Positions 33,317 through 34,499 of a stretch of DNA of 34,499 nucleotides are shown here, piece by piece; within the stretch, counting starts at the first letter, position 1; each line of letters starts with the position of its first letter. The notes under the pieces were generated by a model, which did not search any database, was not told the origin of the DNA, and worked only from the letters and a program-made list of their open reading frames with translations. This stretch comes from Prochlorococcus sp. AG-355-J04 (GTDB lineage: Bacteria; Cyanobacteriota; Cyanobacteriia; PCC-6307; Cyanobiaceae), in assembly GCA_003280885.1 (NCBI GenBank), contig QCDN01000010.1, positions 1 through 34,499 of the forward strand, in the 5' to 3' direction. Both the position numbers and the translations under genes were made by a program.

Positions 33317-33330
33317 TAAACGACTGTTTA
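33317..33330. repeat. inverted repeat in the Rieske promoter region
   Basis: TAAACGACTGTTTA has five-base arms around GACT, 18 bases upstream of the Rieske ATG. It could be an operator. The rest of the 158-base gap is AT-rich with no obvious Fur box. Confidence 0.3.
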
Positions 33331-33457
33331 TCTTTCGGAACTATAACCCAACTAAATAATCAATTTCTTATAAAAAAAAATTTCTCTATTATTTGTAGCA
33401 ATAATTATGTAATTATCGAAAAATATTGAGTCTCTTTCGTATCTATGTATCTTTATT

Positions 33458-33652
33458 TCATATTTTTTGTATCTTTTGTGATTCTTTCAAATTTTTTATG
33501 TAATCAATAGCATCATCAATATTTTTGTGGAAATTACATTGACCCAAATAACAACCTATAAATCTTAAAAATTTTCTCTTGCCACCACTAATTTCATATC
33601 TATGTATTGTTCCGCCATCTATGGGAGCATAAATAAGTTCTGGTAGTGCCAT
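33458..33652 (-). CDS. small hypothetical protein, 64 aa
   Basis: Not recognised. A soluble peptide with LIYAPIDGGTIHRYEISGGKRKFLRFIGCYLG, two cysteines (C34 and C39), and a helical, lysine-rich tail (IDDAIDYIKNLKES). The ATG is clear, and the composition with few rare residues and a glycine-rich centre looks coding. It lies 158 bases upstream of the Rieske gene and may have its own promoter; GTATTTAATAC just upstream of the start is a short palindrome. Confidence 0.55.
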   Translation of the reverse strand: MALPELIYAPIDGGTIHRYEISGGKRKFLRFIGCYLGQCNFHKNIDDAIDYIKNLKESQKIQKI

Positions 33653-34020
33653 ATTAATTTTGTATTTAATACTTAATTAAACAATAATTCATCTTCAAAT
33701 ACATTTCCATAGCTCATTCCATATATTTAATAATTAATTTACTTATTTTTGGATAATTATTTATTGAATATCCATGTATTATTTGTTATCTATTAATTAT
33801 TGTTATGGATTTTTTATTATGCCAAAAGCATTTAGGCGTTTTTTAAAAAAACTACCAAAAAAAATTCAAACTATGAAATACTCATTTAGAGAGTTTTTAT
33901 CGTCAAAAATATGAAATAGCTATTCTGGCTAATGAATTTTTAAATTTCTATATTTTTAATTAAACATGGTCGGCAGAGTTGAATTCTAAACTATATTAAA
34001 TTTGCAATTCATGAAATATT
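33653..34020. other. 368-base region between genes
   Basis: Very AT-rich sequence with no large ORF. It contains one possible 31-residue ORF (33819-33914, listed separately), a TATATT element at 33992-33997 suitable as -10 for the secreted-protein gene, and a short palindrome GTATTTAATAC near 33661. No tRNA, terminator or known small RNA is visible. Confidence 0.5.
33819..33914 (+). CDS. possible basic 31-aa peptide
   Basis: ATG 33819 to TGA 33914 encodes a peptide rich in lysine and arginine (MPKAFRRFLKKLPKKIQTMK, then YSFREFLSSKI), which would form an amphipathic cationic helix. It is the only ORF of note in a 368-base gap. Its real status is uncertain: in AT-rich DNA lysine-rich chance ORFs are common, and no ribosome binding site is obvious. 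Confidence 0.3.
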   Translation: MPKAFRRFLKKLPKKIQTMKYSFREFLSSKI

Positions 34021-34362
34021 ATGATCAAAAGAGTTTTTGCGATATTCACTTTAACTTTGCTTTTTCTATTTAGTAGTCCAGTTTACTCTTTAGATACTTC
34101 TACTAAAACTCTTGAAAAGTATACTAAAAAGATTTCTAACAAGTTCACTAGAACTTACTGCAACACTACTAAATTCGGTATTTCTTATGACGGAGCTTTG
34201 GCTTTTGCGATTGGAGAGACTAAAAAGGAATTTAAAAATAATAAACTCAATAAGTTGATAGATTATTCTCTTCTAAAAAATTCAATAGTTAATGAATTAG
34301 AAAATAATTGCCAGGTTTATGATTTTGAAATTAGAAATTTAGAAAATTTAAAATTTAGCTAG
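34021..34362 (+). CDS. small secreted hypothetical protein, 113 aa
   Basis: Not recognised. Residues 1-23 are a signal peptide (MIKRVFAIFTLTLLFLFSS) with a likely VYS-L site. The mature part is lysine-rich, mostly helical, with two cysteines near residues 47 and 97 (RTYCNTTKFGISYDGALAFA and ELENNCQVYDF) that may pair in the periplasm. A TATATT lies 23 bases upstream of the ATG. It is convergent with the partial gene at the window end. Confidence 0.65.
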   Translation: MIKRVFAIFTLTLLFLFSSPVYSLDTSTKTLEKYTKKISNKFTRTYCNTTKFGISYDGALAFAIGETKKEFKNNKLNKLIDYSLLKNSIVNELENNCQVYDFEIRNLENLKFS

Positions 34363-34384
34363 AAAAATGTAAATTGTTAAAGGT

Positions 34385-34499
34385 TTATTTTTTTCCTATC
34401 CAATCATTGGGTTTTTCCATCATCCATTCGAAAACTCCCTTAGCATCAAGGTTTTTAGATGCATAAACAAATAAAATTGGAAATATTAAAATTACTGCG
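34385..34499 (-). CDS. 3' end of a small membrane-associated protein (5' truncated by window)
   Basis: The minus-strand frame is open to the window edge and ends with TAA at 34387-34385. The visible 37 residues have a hydrophobic segment (AVILIFPILFVYA), then SKNLDAKGVFEWMMEKPNDW and a basic end. Composition and the tryptophan-rich tail look coding. Its identity is unknown and its start lies outside the window. Confidence 0.6.
   Translation of the reverse strand, partial: AVILIFPILFVYASKNLDAKGVFEWMMEKPNDWIGKK

Noticed and set aside
33395-33420. Possible Fur-like sequence (AATAATTATGTAATTATC) upstream of the Rieske gene
   Set aside because: Only the right half fits the consensus; the left half does not align in any register.
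33690-33740. Minus-strand ORF of about 14 codons (MSYGNVFEDELLFN)
   Set aside because: Too short and bounded by stops; no supporting context.
1-34499. tRNA genes, CRISPR arrays, insertion sequences, prophage or attachment sites
   Set aside because: I looked for cloverleaf ends, repeat-spacer patterns, transposase motifs and direct repeats at gene borders and found none I could support.

Overview
The window is AT-rich (around 30% GC by eye), almost all coding, with short or overlapping gene junctions. It reads as chromosomal backbone of a high-light-adapted Prochlorococcus, a marine picocyanobacterium. Supporting this are the gene order (gnd-pgl, ilvD, purS-purQ, two adjacent aldolases, accD, prk, leuB, lpxD, proB), the photosynthetic lineage markers (CIA30, Ycf55/DUF3685, DUF3727, CSP41-like, pentapeptide lumen protein) and the compact genes. 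The strain cannot be fixed from sequence alone. I see no rRNA, tRNA, insertion sequence, prophage or CRISPR array.

Layout. (1) 1-2537, plus strand: the end of gnd, pgl, a CIA30 protein and an unknown ORF. gnd and pgl are consecutive steps of the oxidative pentose phosphate pathway. (2) 2559-5193, minus: ilvD, a small membrane/coiled-coil protein and a uracil phosphoribosyltransferase homologue with a degraded PRPP site. (3) 5257-8073, plus: a lumenal pentapeptide protein, a CobW-family GTPase, a 54-residue DnaJ-type zinc-finger protein and purS-purQ, closed by a strong terminator. (4) 8127-24028, minus: class II and class I aldolases, a Gfo/Idh/MocA oxidoreductase, accD, a proteobacterial-type phosphoribulokinase and leuB, then a tightly packed run lpxD, proB, yqeG, DUF3727, ruvX, a GNAT-like protein, a CofE-like membrane protein, a thioredoxin-fold protein, DUF3685 and hisA. 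(5) 24121-27921, mixed: CSP41-like, pgsA, a PPC-glutaredoxin fusion, a small ORF, an NAD(P)-binding SDR and nth.

(6) 28017-33652 is the most interesting part, apparently an iron/redox block: a FutC/FbpC-type iron ABC ATPase, ferritin, a coiled-coil small protein, a Crp/Fnr-type regulator, a zinc-ribbon membrane microprotein, an orphan ABC ATPase, a 33-residue membrane peptide and a Rieske oxygenase. I find good Fur-box matches upstream of ferritin and, in duplicate, across a sigma70-like promoter of the Crp-type gene. This suggests a Fur-controlled regulatory tier over local iron genes. (7) 33653-34499 holds low-information sequence, a possible 31-residue basic peptide, a small secreted protein and the 3' end of another gene.

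Gene names rest on conserved motifs read by eye and on knowledge of the families; no database search was possible.
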